DNA of 64,000 nucleotides from Streptomyces sp. NBC_00094 (GTDB lineage: Bacteria; Actinomycetota; Actinomycetes; Streptomycetales; Streptomycetaceae), in the NCBI RefSeq assembly GCF_026343125.1, contig NZ_JAPEMB010000001.1:868001-932000 (forward strand). Reading direction: 5' to 3'. The position numbers and the translations under genes were made by a program. Position 1 is the first letter of the stretch; each line of letters opens with the position of its first letter. The notes beneath the pieces were generated by a model. That model had not been told where the DNA came from. It worked only from the letters and a program-made list of their open reading frames with translations, and made no database searches. Of this stretch, positions 9,389 to 17,541 are shown one piece after another.

Positions 9389-11293
9389 TCACTTCCCCGT
9401 GACCGCCGCCGCGAGCGCGTGCAGTCGCAGCGCGAGCTGGATCTCCAGGGCGCGGGCCGGGGACTGCCAGTCGGGACCGAGGAGCCGGCCGACCCGTTCC
9501 AGCCGCTGGGCCACCGTGTTGACGTGGACGTGGAGTTCGTCCTTGGTACGGGCGGGACTCATCCCGCTCGCGAAGTACGCGTCCAGGGTGCGCACCAGCT
9601 CGGTGCCGCGGCGCCTGTCGTACGCGACGACCTGGCCCACGGTCCGGTCGACGAAACCGTCGACGTCCCGGCTGTCCGCGAGCAGCAGCCCCAGGAACCC
9701 GAGGTCCTCGGCCGCCGCGCCCTGGCCGGAGCGGTGCAGCAGCCGGAGCGCATCGAGGCAGCGGCGGGCCTCCTCGTACGCGACGGCCACCTGGTCCGGG
9801 CGGTCGAGCGGCGCCCGGACCGGGGCGGAGGCGCCGACGGTGACGGGCTCGCGCAGGGTCTCGCCGAGGTGGCGGGCGGTCTGCCGGGCCAGGTCGGCGG
9901 CGCTCTCCCCCGGGCCGAGGGGCAGCAGCAGGACCGTGCCGCCGTCTCGGGCGGAGGCGAGTCCGTGCCGGGTGGCGGCGAGGTGCGAGGCGGCCGCGCC
10001 GAGGCGTCGCCGGTCGGCGCTCTCCCGGCGGCCGGCGTCGGTGTCGTTGCCGGTGTCGTCCGTGGGGCCCGCCCGGTCGACGCGGGCGGCGAGCACGACG
10101 TGCGGTGCCGCGCTGTCGGTACGGAGCCGGGCGGCGCGTTCGCGCAGCAGGCGGCGGTCCCGGTCGGGGGCGTCGAGGAGGTCGTCGAGCAGTTCGCCCC
10201 GTACCCGCTGCTCGGCCTCCCCCGCCGAACGGCGGGCGAGCAGCAGCAGGGAGGTGACGAGGGCGGCCCGCTCCAGGGTGCGCTGGTCGACGGGGTCGAG
10301 GTCGGGCTGCCCGTGGAGCACGAGGGCGCCCAGGGTCTCGCCGCCGGCGGCGACGGCGGCCACCCAGTCGTCGCCCTCGCGGACGGCATGCCCCTCGGCG
10401 CGGCGGACGGAGCCGGCGTCCGCCTCAGTGAACTCGACCGCCCCGCCGAGGACTTCGGAGACCGCGTCGGCCACGTCGAGGACGCCCCCGCCGTGCAGGA
10501 CGAGCTCGGAGAGCCGGTCGTGGACCTCGGAGGCACGCTCGATGACACCGCTGTGCTCGCGGATGATGTCGTTGGCCCGCTCCAGCTCCGCGAGGGCCGA
10601 GCGGGTCTCGGCGAGGAGGTTGGCCGTGTCGATGGCGACGGCGGCGTGCGCGGCGAAGGAGCCGAGCAGCGCGACCTGCTCGCGCTCGAAGACCCTGGCT
10701 CTGCGGTCGGCGGCGAAGAGGACACCGATGACCTGGCTGCCGAGGCTGAGCGGCACGCCGAGGATGGCGACGAGGCCCTCGTCCCGTACGGCCGTGTCGA
10801 TCGTCCGGGTGTGCTGGAAGCGCGCGTCGTCGAAGTAGTCGTCCGTGACGTACGGGCGGGCGGTCTGGGCGACGAGCCCGCCGAGCCCCTCGCCCATGCC
10901 CAGCCTCAGCTGCTGGAAGCGCGCGGAGACGGAACCCTCGGTGACCCGCATGTACGTGTCGCCCGCGGCGGTGTCGTTGAGGCTCAGGTAGGCGACCTCG
11001 GTGCCGAGGAGCGAGCGGGCGCGCTGGACGATGGCGCGCAGCACGGCGTCGAGGTCGCGGAGTCCCGCGAGGTCGTGGGCGGTCGCGAAGAGCGCGGAGA
11101 GCTCCGCCTCGCGGCGCCGCCGCCCCTCCAGCTCGGCCCGGACCCGCAGGGCCAGCACCTTGGCCTCTTCGAGTTCGGCCAGCGCCTCGGGGCCCGCACC
11201 GCTCGCACGGGCGAGGAGCACGGGCCGGTCGTAGGCCTCCGTCGCTGCTCCCCGAGTGAGGAGTTCCAGGTAGGAGACGTGTTCGTGGGACAT
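9389..11293 (-). CDS. GAF-domain, PucR/CdaR-type transcriptional regulator
   Basis: This 634-residue protein has a charged helical N-terminus, a GAF domain (about 70-230, with DLDAVLRAIVQRARSLLG and LGVPLSLGSQVIGVLFAA), a coiled-coil linker (ETRSALAELERANDIIREH), a weaker middle region, and a C-terminal PucR-type helix-turn-helix (DELHVHVNTVAQRLERVGRL). Such regulators sense small metabolites and control nearby catabolic or transport genes. The start is ATG 11293; GTG 11299 fits equally well. The dehydrogenase gene upstream is co-oriented with an 80-bp gap, and the permease faces it, so both are candidate targets. Confidence 0.88.
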   Translation of the reverse strand: MSHEHVSYLELLTRGAATEAYDRPVLLARASGAGPEALAELEEAKVLALRVRAELEGRRRREAELSALFATAHDLAGLRDLDAVLRAIVQRARSLLGTEVAYLSLNDTAAGDTYMRVTEGSVSARFQQLRLGMGEGLGGLVAQTARPYVTDDYFDDARFQHTRTIDTAVRDEGLVAILGVPLSLGSQVIGVLFAADRRARVFEREQVALLGSFAAHAAVAIDTANLLAETRSALAELERANDIIREHSGVIERASEVHDRLSELVLHGGGVLDVADAVSEVLGGAVEFTEADAGSVRRAEGHAVREGDDWVAAVAAGGETLGALVLHGQPDLDPVDQRTLERAALVTSLLLLARRSAGEAEQRVRGELLDDLLDAPDRDRRLLRERAARLRTDSAAPHVVLAARVDRAGPTDDTGNDTDAGRRESADRRRLGAAASHLAATRHGLASARDGGTVLLLPLGPGESAADLARQTARHLGETLREPVTVGASAPVRAPLDRPDQVAVAYEEARRCLDALRLLHRSGQGAAAEDLGFLGLLLADSRDVDGFVDRTVGQVVAYDRRRGTELVRTLDAYFASGMSPARTKDELHVHVNTVAQRLERVGRLLGPDWQSPARALEIQLALRLHALAAAVTGK

Positions 11294-11373
11294 GGACACA
11301 GGGATACCTGCCGAACGTGTGGTCGCACCACCCCTGTGGACGGCCTTCACCGGGGCATCCACAGGGGCATCCC

Positions 11374-12267
11374 TCAGTGGGCGGTCCAGCCGCCGTCGAG
11401 GATGAGCGAGGTGCCGGTGATGAACGAGGCCTGCGGAGTGCAGAGATAGAGGACGGCCTCGGCGACCTCCTCCGGCTCGATGAGCCGCTTCAGTGCCGAG
11501 TCCTTGAGCAGGATCTCGGTGAGGACCCGTTCCGGGGCGATGCCGTGGGCGGCGGCCTGGTCGGCGATCTGCCGCTCGACGAGCGGGGTGCGTACGTAGC
11601 CGGGGTTGACGCAGTTGGAGGTGACCCCGTGCGACGCGCCTTCGAGCGCGGCGGTCTTCGAGAGCCCTTCCAGACCGTGTTTGGCGGCCACATAGGCGGA
11701 CTTGAAGGGGGAGGCGCGCACCCCGTGGACGGAGGAGAGGTTGACGATCCGCCCCCAACCCTGGCCGTACATGTGCGGCAACGCGCCCCGGATGAGCCGG
11801 AAGGGGGCCTCCAGCATCACGGTGAGCACGGTGTGGAAGACGTCCGGCGGGAACTCCTCGATGGGGCGGACGAGCTGCAGCCCGGCGTTGTTCACGAGGA
11901 TGTCGGCCCCCGCGGCGGCGCCCTCGGCGGCGTCCAGATCGGTGAGGTCGAGGAGCCGGGGCTCGACACTCCCCGGGGACCCAGCGGCGGCCCCCGCCAG
12001 CGACTCCAGCCCCTCGGCCGCCCGGTCGACGGCTCTGACCCGGGCCCCGGCGGCGGCGAGCCGCAGCGCGCAGGCCCGCCCGATGCCGCTGGCCGCGCCC
12101 GTGACGAGCGCGGTGCGGCCGGTGAGGTCGAGGGCGACGGCGCGGGGCTGGGGGGAGGCGGAGGGGGAACCGGGGCCGAAGCCGGAGTCGGAGCCGGGTC
12201 CGAAGTCGGGTCCGGGTCCTGAACCGGGTCCGGAGTCGGAGCCGAGGACGGTGATGGGGGCGCTCAT
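11374..12267 (-). CDS. 3-hydroxybutyrate dehydrogenase (SDR family)
   Basis: This 297-residue short-chain dehydrogenase has the NAD motif TGAASGIG, the NNAG motif, active-site Ser (NLSSVHG) and the YxxxK pair (SAYVAAKHG). The region after it (LVERQIADQAAAHGI and the LKRLIEPEEVAE tail) matches 3-hydroxybutyrate dehydrogenases, which oxidise D-3-hydroxybutyrate to acetoacetate. About 40 residues before the Rossmann fold are Ser/Gly/Pro repeats (GPGSGPGPDFGPGS), which the family lacks. No start codon is visible between this tract and the fold, so the tail is probably translated. The regulator gene follows on the same strand. Confidence 0.88.
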   Translation of the reverse strand: MSAPITVLGSDSGPGSGPGPDFGPGSDSGFGPGSPSASPQPRAVALDLTGRTALVTGAASGIGRACALRLAAAGARVRAVDRAAEGLESLAGAAAGSPGSVEPRLLDLTDLDAAEGAAAGADILVNNAGLQLVRPIEEFPPDVFHTVLTVMLEAPFRLIRGALPHMYGQGWGRIVNLSSVHGVRASPFKSAYVAAKHGLEGLSKTAALEGASHGVTSNCVNPGYVRTPLVERQIADQAAAHGIAPERVLTEILLKDSALKRLIEPEEVAEAVLYLCTPQASFITGTSLILDGGWTAH

Positions 12268-12322
12268 GCTCCGCACCCTATGAACGGCCCACTCCCCCAC
12301 CGATGTGTGCCCAACCCACAGT

Positions 12323-12805
12323 TCAGCTGGTTCCTGTGGTGCGGAACCATGTGGGTTCGTCGGCGAGTGCCTTCTCGATCCGGAGGTACGAGAAACGCTT
12401 CATCTCCGGCAGGTCGTCCACCTCGAACCAGCCGACCTCCGTCGACTCGTCGTCGTTGACCTTGGCCTCGCCGCCGACGGCACGGCAGCGGAAGGAGACG
12501 TCCATGTACTGGCAGGTGTCGCCGTTCGCGTAGACGACGGGCTTGCGCAGGGTCTCGACGAGCACGATCCGCTCCGGTACGCAGCGCACGGCGGTCTCCT
12601 CGTACACCTCGCGCACCGCGCACTCCGCGGGCTGCTCGCCGGGTTCGACGATGCCGCCGATGACCGCCCAGATCCCGTTGTCGGACCGTCGCCCGAGCAG
12701 GACCCGGCCCCGGTCGTCGAAGACGACGGCGCTCACACCCGGCAGGAAGAGGAGCTGGTGGCCGGCCGTCTCGCGCAGTGCGCGGATGAAGTCAGGGGTA
12801 CCCAT
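12323..12805 (-). CDS. Nudix hydrolase
   Basis: This 160-residue single-domain protein carries the Nudix box GGIVEPGEQPAECAVREVYEET (given as two parts: GGIVEPGEQ and AVREVYEET), with the usual Glu ligands for Mg2+. The last Gly of the box is Ala here. Nudix enzymes hydrolyse nucleoside diphosphates linked to another group; the substrate cannot be read from sequence. The start is ATG 12805. It is divergent from no close gene and stands alone between the dehydrogenase and lnt. Confidence 0.9.
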   Translation of the reverse strand: MGTPDFIRALRETAGHQLLFLPGVSAVVFDDRGRVLLGRRSDNGIWAVIGGIVEPGEQPAECAVREVYEETAVRCVPERIVLVETLRKPVVYANGDTCQYMDVSFRCRAVGGEAKVNDDESTEVGWFEVDDLPEMKRFSYLRIEKALADEPTWFRTTGTS

Positions 12806-12904
12806 GACACCGACCCTAGATCATCGGATCATCCGAGAGCCGGGGCGGAGGCCGGGTCCCGGCCGGATCCGGGGCTTGTGTCCGGAGCCCCGGATCGCGC
12901 GACG

Positions 12905-14506
12905 TCACTGCTCCGCGGGCGTGCGCCGGGCTCGTACCGAGCGGTAGGCGGACCAGCCGAGGCCGGCGGCGGCGAGTGCCACGAGCAGGGCCTCGGGCAG
13001 GGTGCCCATGCGGGTCGCCGGGGTGAGCGAGGAGCGCAGCGGCACCTCCTCGACCAGCACGTCCGGGGTGAACATCTTCGTCTGCGCGACGATCTCGCCG
13101 TCGGGCCGGATGACCGCGCTGACCCCGCTGGTCACGGGCACGACCACCGACCGGCTGTGCTCGACGGCCCGCACCCGGGACATGGCGAGCTGCTGGTAGG
13201 TCATCTCGCTGCGGCCGAAGGTGGCGTTGTTGCTGGGTACGGAGATGAGCTGGGCGCCGTGGGTGACGGTGTCGCGCACGGCCCAGTCGAAGGCCGCCTC
13301 GTAGCAGGTGGCGAGGCCGACCTGGGTCCCGGCGAGGTCGAAGACGCCGATCTTCGTACCGGGGCCGAAGTCGCGGCTGACCCGGTCGACGTTGCTGTTG
13401 AAGAGCCGTACGAAGGAGCGCATCGGGATGTACTCGCCGAAGGGCTGGACGTGCCGCTTGTCGTACGTCGCGACGGGGCCCCGCTCCGGGTCCCACTCGA
13501 TGAGGGTGTTGCGGAGCTTGCCGGTCTCGGGGGCGATGACCGCGCCGATCACGGTGGGGACGCCGATGGCCCGGACGGCCTCGCCGATGACGTCGGCCGC
13601 GTCGGGGTTCGCGTACGGGTCGATGTCCGAGGAGTTCTCGGGCCACAGGACGAAGTCGGGCTGCGGCTCGCGGCCCGCCTTCACGTCCTGCGCGAGCTCG
13701 CGGGTACGGGCCGCGTGGTTGTCGAGGACGGCTCGGCGCTGGGAGTTGAAGTCGAGGCCGAGGCGGGGCACGTTGCCCTGGACGGCGGCGACGGTGGCGG
13801 TGCCGTCCTCGGCCGTGTCGTCGACGAGCGGCAGCGCCGCGAGGGCGCCGGTGACCGGGAGGAGCACGGAGAGCGCGGCGACGGTGAGCGGGCCGCGCGG
13901 GACGGCGCCGGTCGCGCGGTAGGCGCGGAACTGTCGGTACGCCTCGTACAGGCCGAAGCCGCAGAGGGCGACGGCGAAGCCGAGCACGGGGGTGCCGCCG
14001 ACGGCGGCGAGCGGCAGGAAGACGCCGTCCGCCTGCCCGAAGGCGATCTTGCCCCAGGGGAAGCCGCCGAAGGGCACGCGCGCGCGTGCCGCCTCGCCGA
14101 GGACCCACACCCCGGCCGCGAAGAAGGGCCACCACGGAAGCCGGGAGACCGCCGCGATGCCGAGACCGGCGGCGGCGATGAACAGCGCCTCGATCGCGGC
14201 GAGGGCGAGCCACGGTCCCGGCCCGACTTCCTCGCCGGTCCAGACGAGCAGCGGCAGCATGAAGCCGAGACCGGCCAGGTAGCCGAGGCCGAACCCGGCG
14301 CGCAGCCGACGGCCCCGCAGGGTCCAGCCGAGCAGGGCGAAGGCGGGCAGCGCGAGCCACCACAGGGGGCGCGGCGGGAAGCTCAGGAAGAGCAGGACCC
14401 CGGACAGCAGAGCGGTCCCGGGCCGCACGAACCGTCGCAGCGGGGAACCCGGCGCGGGCGTGCTCTCGGCACCGGACGCGGGAGCGGGGGTGATGGTGGC
14501 GGTCAC
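12905..14506 (-). CDS. lnt: Apolipoprotein N-acyltransferase
   Basis: This 533-residue membrane protein has about six N-terminal hydrophobic segments, then a carbon-nitrogen hydrolase domain. The catalytic Glu-Lys-Cys set is visible as WPENSS (about 289), YDKRHV (about 348) and ATCYEA (about 400). Lnt transfers the third acyl chain to the N-terminal Cys of lipoproteins in the outer face of the membrane. A last hydrophobic helix lies near the C-terminus (EALLVALAAAGLGW). The start is GTG 14506; a longer reading upstream has no support. Unlike mycobacteria, no fused mannosyl-transferase is present. Confidence 0.92.
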   Translation of the reverse strand: MTATITPAPASGAESTPAPGSPLRRFVRPGTALLSGVLLFLSFPPRPLWWLALPAFALLGWTLRGRRLRAGFGLGYLAGLGFMLPLLVWTGEEVGPGPWLALAAIEALFIAAAGLGIAAVSRLPWWPFFAAGVWVLGEAARARVPFGGFPWGKIAFGQADGVFLPLAAVGGTPVLGFAVALCGFGLYEAYRQFRAYRATGAVPRGPLTVAALSVLLPVTGALAALPLVDDTAEDGTATVAAVQGNVPRLGLDFNSQRRAVLDNHAARTRELAQDVKAGREPQPDFVLWPENSSDIDPYANPDAADVIGEAVRAIGVPTVIGAVIAPETGKLRNTLIEWDPERGPVATYDKRHVQPFGEYIPMRSFVRLFNSNVDRVSRDFGPGTKIGVFDLAGTQVGLATCYEAAFDWAVRDTVTHGAQLISVPSNNATFGRSEMTYQQLAMSRVRAVEHSRSVVVPVTSGVSAVIRPDGEIVAQTKMFTPDVLVEEVPLRSSLTPATRMGTLPEALLVALAAAGLGWSAYRSVRARRTPAEQ

Positions 14507-14623
14507 CTTGCGGAGTCTACGGGGCGTCCCTGTCGACGATGAGGCGGGACGCCGGGATACGGAACGCATACCTCCGGTACGACGGAGGCCTGGTACGGGG
14601 CGGGCCTCGGCCCCGCAACGACC

Positions 14624-14713
14624 CAGGCGCCCCGCAGGGGCGGGTGGCCGCCGACTCAGGCGCCCGCAGACCCAGGCGCCCGCCGACTCAGGCGCCCGCA
14701 GGGGCGGGTGGCC
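14624..14713. repeat. Duplicated copies of the 3' end of the following membrane-protein gene
   Basis: A unit of about 25 bp (CAGGCGCCCGCAGGGGCGGG and five more bases) occurs at 14689-14713, where it encodes the last codons and stop of the minus-strand gene, and again with one extra C at 14624-14649. An intervening CCGACTCAGGCGCCCGC is also repeated (14651 and 14683). The copies beyond the stop look like slippage-type tandem duplication of the gene tail. Confidence 0.6.
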
Positions 14714-15317
14714 CCGCAGGACTCGGCGGCACCGTCGGGGCGGGCGGTGTGGGCGAGCCCGGCGAAGCGGGCGGGTCCTGCGGGGCCAGGTGCTGGAGGC
14801 GATCGCGGATGACGCGGACCGCGGACTCGGCGTCGTCGACCGTGACCGTGAACGTACGGCCGTCACCGAGGCGCAGGACCAGACCCTCGCCGCGCCGGAC
14901 GATCACGGCCGTGCCCTTCTCGGGACGCCAGCGGTAGCCCCAGCCGCCCCACTGGCGCGGGGTGACGCTCGGGGCGAAGTCGGCGCCGACGACTTGGGAG
15001 AGGGGGATGCGCCGGCGCGGCAGGCCGATGTGCCCGCAGCGGACCTCCATCGCGCGGTCGTCGACCTTGACGGCCACGTGGACGAAGGCGAGCGTGCCGA
15101 GCATGACGAGGAGTCCGGCCGCGACGCAGCCGATCACCGCCATGAGGAGGGCCGCGACGCCGGAGGTCCAGGCCGACTCGACGGCGATCGTGATGCCGAG
15201 GGCCATACAGGCGGCACCGGCGGCCGCCGCCAGCCACTGGAGGCGGTTCGTGGCGCGGCCGGTCCAGACGGCGGGCGTCCGCTCGTCGGCACGCTGGTCC
15301 CGGTGATGCTGCCTCAT
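14688..15317 (-). CDS. PH-like domain membrane protein, Pro-rich tail
   Basis: This 209-residue protein has two hydrophobic helices (about 27-75), then a bacterial PH-like domain: VAVKVDDRAMEVRCGHIGLP, RRIPLSQVVGADF, and later VLRLGDGRTFTVTVDD. Actinobacterial proteins of this build are membrane proteins of unknown role. The tail after about residue 175 is Pro/Ala-rich and ends inside a local tandem repeat, so its length may vary between strains. The start is ATG 15317. Confidence 0.8.
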   Translation of the reverse strand: MRQHHRDQRADERTPAVWTGRATNRLQWLAAAAGAACMALGITIAVESAWTSGVAALLMAVIGCVAAGLLVMLGTLAFVHVAVKVDDRAMEVRCGHIGLPRRRIPLSQVVGADFAPSVTPRQWGGWGYRWRPEKGTAVIVRRGEGLVLRLGDGRTFTVTVDDAESAVRVIRDRLQHLAPQDPPASPGSPTPPAPTVPPSPAGPPAPAGA

Positions 15318-15379
15318 ATCAGGAAGCGTACCCAGGATCGGCCGCCCCAGCGCGTCGGAGAGCGGTCGCCCGCTCACGC

Positions 15380-16174
15380 TCAGTGAGCGGGTGCGGTGGC
15401 CCCGAGGAGACGGCCTTCGGCGTAGCCGAGGGCGGCGGCGGGGAGCGGTCCGGGGCGTCCGCTGAGCAGGACGGAGAGGCCGCCGGTGGGGTCCGCGTCG
15501 GGCGCGGGCTCGGCGCCGATCCGGCGGAGCGCCTGCGCGGCGACGGCGTCGGCGGAGCCGTGGAAGACGATCGGCGGCAGCCCGGCCCGGCGGCGCGGCT
15601 CCAGGGCGGCGAGGATCCGGTCCTCGACCAGTTCGTAGTGGGTGCAGCCCAGGACGACGGCGCGGACGTCGTCCGGAGTGAGGGCGGCCGCGGCCGCGAC
15701 GGCCCGGTCCACGGCTTCCCGGTCGGCGTGCTCGACGGCGTCGGCGAGTCCCGGGCAGGGCACCTCGGTGACCTCGGCGCCGTCCGCGAAGTCGCGGATG
15801 AGCCCTCGCTGGTAGGCGCTTCCGGTGGTGGCGGGGGTGGCCCAGATGGCGACCTTGCCGCCGCCCGCGGCCGCGGGCTTGATGGCGGGGACGGTGCCGA
15901 TGACCGGGATACGGGGTTCGAGCGCGGCGCGCAGCGCGGGCAGCGCGTGCACGCTGGCGGTGTTGCAGGCCACGATGAGCGCTTCCGGCCCGTGCTCGGC
16001 GGCGGCGAGGGCGACCGCGAGGGCGCGCTCGGTGAGGCCTTCGGGGGTACGCGGACCCCACGGCATCCCGTCGGGGTCGTTGGAGAGGAGCAGATCCGCG
16101 TCCGGTCGCAGCCGACGCACCGCGACCGCCGCCGGGAGCAGGCCGATTCCGGAATCCATGAGCGCGATCTTCAC
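15380..16174 (-). CDS. Glutamate/aspartate racemase family protein (MurI-like)
   Basis: This 264-residue protein shows the two-cysteine pattern of cofactor-independent amino acid racemases: VACNTAS (about 66-72) and LGCTHYE (about 182-188), with the N-terminal DSGIG. MurI enzymes make D-glutamate for peptidoglycan. The N-terminal region (DPDGMPWGPRTPEGL) differs from typical MurI, so it may be a paralogue with another substrate rather than the essential copy. It is divergent from the HpnB-like gene, with 58 bp between their starts. Confidence 0.82.
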   Translation of the reverse strand: MKIALMDSGIGLLPAAVAVRRLRPDADLLLSNDPDGMPWGPRTPEGLTERALAVALAAAEHGPEALIVACNTASVHALPALRAALEPRIPVIGTVPAIKPAAAGGGKVAIWATPATTGSAYQRGLIRDFADGAEVTEVPCPGLADAVEHADREAVDRAVAAAAALTPDDVRAVVLGCTHYELVEDRILAALEPRRRAGLPPIVFHGSADAVAAQALRRIGAEPAPDADPTGGLSVLLSGRPGPLPAAALGYAEGRLLGATAPAH

Positions 16175-16232
16175 CCGGTCACCCTAGCCGATGGGCCGTG
16201 TGTCCCCGGCGAACTGGGGCAGACTGCGGCAA

Positions 16233-17426
16233 ATGAGCATCCTCGCCTGGAGCGCGATCGTCTCCCTGGCCGTCTGGGTCTGGCTGCTGCTCGGCCAGGG
16301 CTTCTTCTGGCGGACCGACCAGCGTCTGCCGGCGGTCGACGACGGCCGCGCCCCGCTCCCGGCGGACGGGTGGCCGCGGGTGGTCGTGGTCGTACCGGCG
16401 CGGGACGAGGCCGAGGTGCTGCCCCTGAGCCTGCCCTCGCTGCTCGCGCAGGACTATCCCGGCGAGGCCGAGGTGATCCTCGTCGACGACGGGAGCACGG
16501 ACGGGACGGGCGGGCTGGCCGGTGAACTGGCCGAACGGTACGGCGGGCTGCCCCTGACCGTCACGTCGCCCGGCGAACCGGAGCCCGGCTGGACGGGGAA
16601 GCTGTGGGCGCTGCGGCACGGCATCGCCCTGGCACGCGCGCGTGAGCCGGAGTTCCTGCTCCTGACGGACGCGGACATCGCCCATGAGCCGGACAGTCTG
16701 CGGCTGCTCGTGGCGGCGGCACGGGCGAACGACCTGGATCTCGTCTCGCAGATGGCCCGGCTGCGCGTCGCGAGCCGGTGGGAGCGGCTGATCGTGCCCG
16801 CGTTCGTCTACTTCTTCGCACAGCTCTACCCCTTCCGCTGGATCAACCGCGCACGGCCCCGCGCGACGGCCGCGGCGGGCGGCTGCGTGCTGCTGCGGAC
16901 GGACACGGCGGTGGCCGCGGACGTACCGGAGGCGATCCGGCACGCGGTCATCGACGACGTGTCGCTGGCGCGGGCCGTGCGGCGGGCCGGCGGGCGGATC
17001 TGGCTGGGGCTCGCGGAGCGGGTCGACAGCGTGCGCCCCTATCCGGGGCTCGGCGAGCTGTGGCGGATGGTGTCGCGGAGCACGTACGCGCAGCTGCGGC
17101 TCAATCCGCTGCTGCTCGCGGGGACGGTAGCGGGTCTGGTGGTGATCTACCTGGTGCCGCCGGTGGCCCTGATGGCGGGCGCGGTGGCCGGGGACGCGCC
17201 GGCCGCCTGGGCGGGAGGTGCGGCCTGGGCGGTGATGGCGGGGACGTACCTGCCGATGCTCCGCTACTACCGGCAGCCGCTGTGGCTCGCGCCCCTGCTC
17301 CCCTTCACCGCTCTCCTCTATCTCCTGATGACCGTGGACTCCGCCGTGCAGCACTACCGAGGCAGGGGTGCGGCATGGAAGGGCCGCACGTACGCCGGCA
17401 GTTACGTGTCCCGGAACGGGGAGTAG
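16233..17426 (+). CDS. hpnB: HpnB-like glycosyltransferase family 2 (hopene-associated type)
   Basis: This 397-residue protein starts with one hydrophobic helix, followed by a GT2 domain: VVVVPARDEAEVLPLSLPSL, VDDGSTDGT, the DXD-type TDADIAHEPD, and the acceptor-side IDDVSLARAVRRAGG. Three or four C-terminal hydrophobic helices follow. The layout matches glycosyltransferases found with hopanoid genes, but no hopanoid gene is nearby. I chose ATG 16233 because the upstream in-frame GTG/ATG codons would put charged residues before the helix. Confidence 0.85.
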   Translation: MSILAWSAIVSLAVWVWLLLGQGFFWRTDQRLPAVDDGRAPLPADGWPRVVVVVPARDEAEVLPLSLPSLLAQDYPGEAEVILVDDGSTDGTGGLAGELAERYGGLPLTVTSPGEPEPGWTGKLWALRHGIALARAREPEFLLLTDADIAHEPDSLRLLVAAARANDLDLVSQMARLRVASRWERLIVPAFVYFFAQLYPFRWINRARPRATAAAGGCVLLRTDTAVAADVPEAIRHAVIDDVSLARAVRRAGGRIWLGLAERVDSVRPYPGLGELWRMVSRSTYAQLRLNPLLLAGTVAGLVVIYLVPPVALMAGAVAGDAPAAWAGGAAWAVMAGTYLPMLRYYRQPLWLAPLLPFTALLYLLMTVDSAVQHYRGRGAAWKGRTYAGSYVSRNGE

Positions 17427-17541
17427 CGCCGTCGACCGCCGGCACCGACACCGTCCGTCCCCGCCCCCACACCCCCACCGCACCGCCCCGCACCACGTCA
17501 CGAAGCGGTGCGAGCGCACTCCACACCGGAGAGGAACCACC

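Noticed and set aside
16191..16232. Upstream start for the HpnB-like gene
   Set aside because: The added residues are polar and precede the signal-like first helix; ATG 16233 is more natural.
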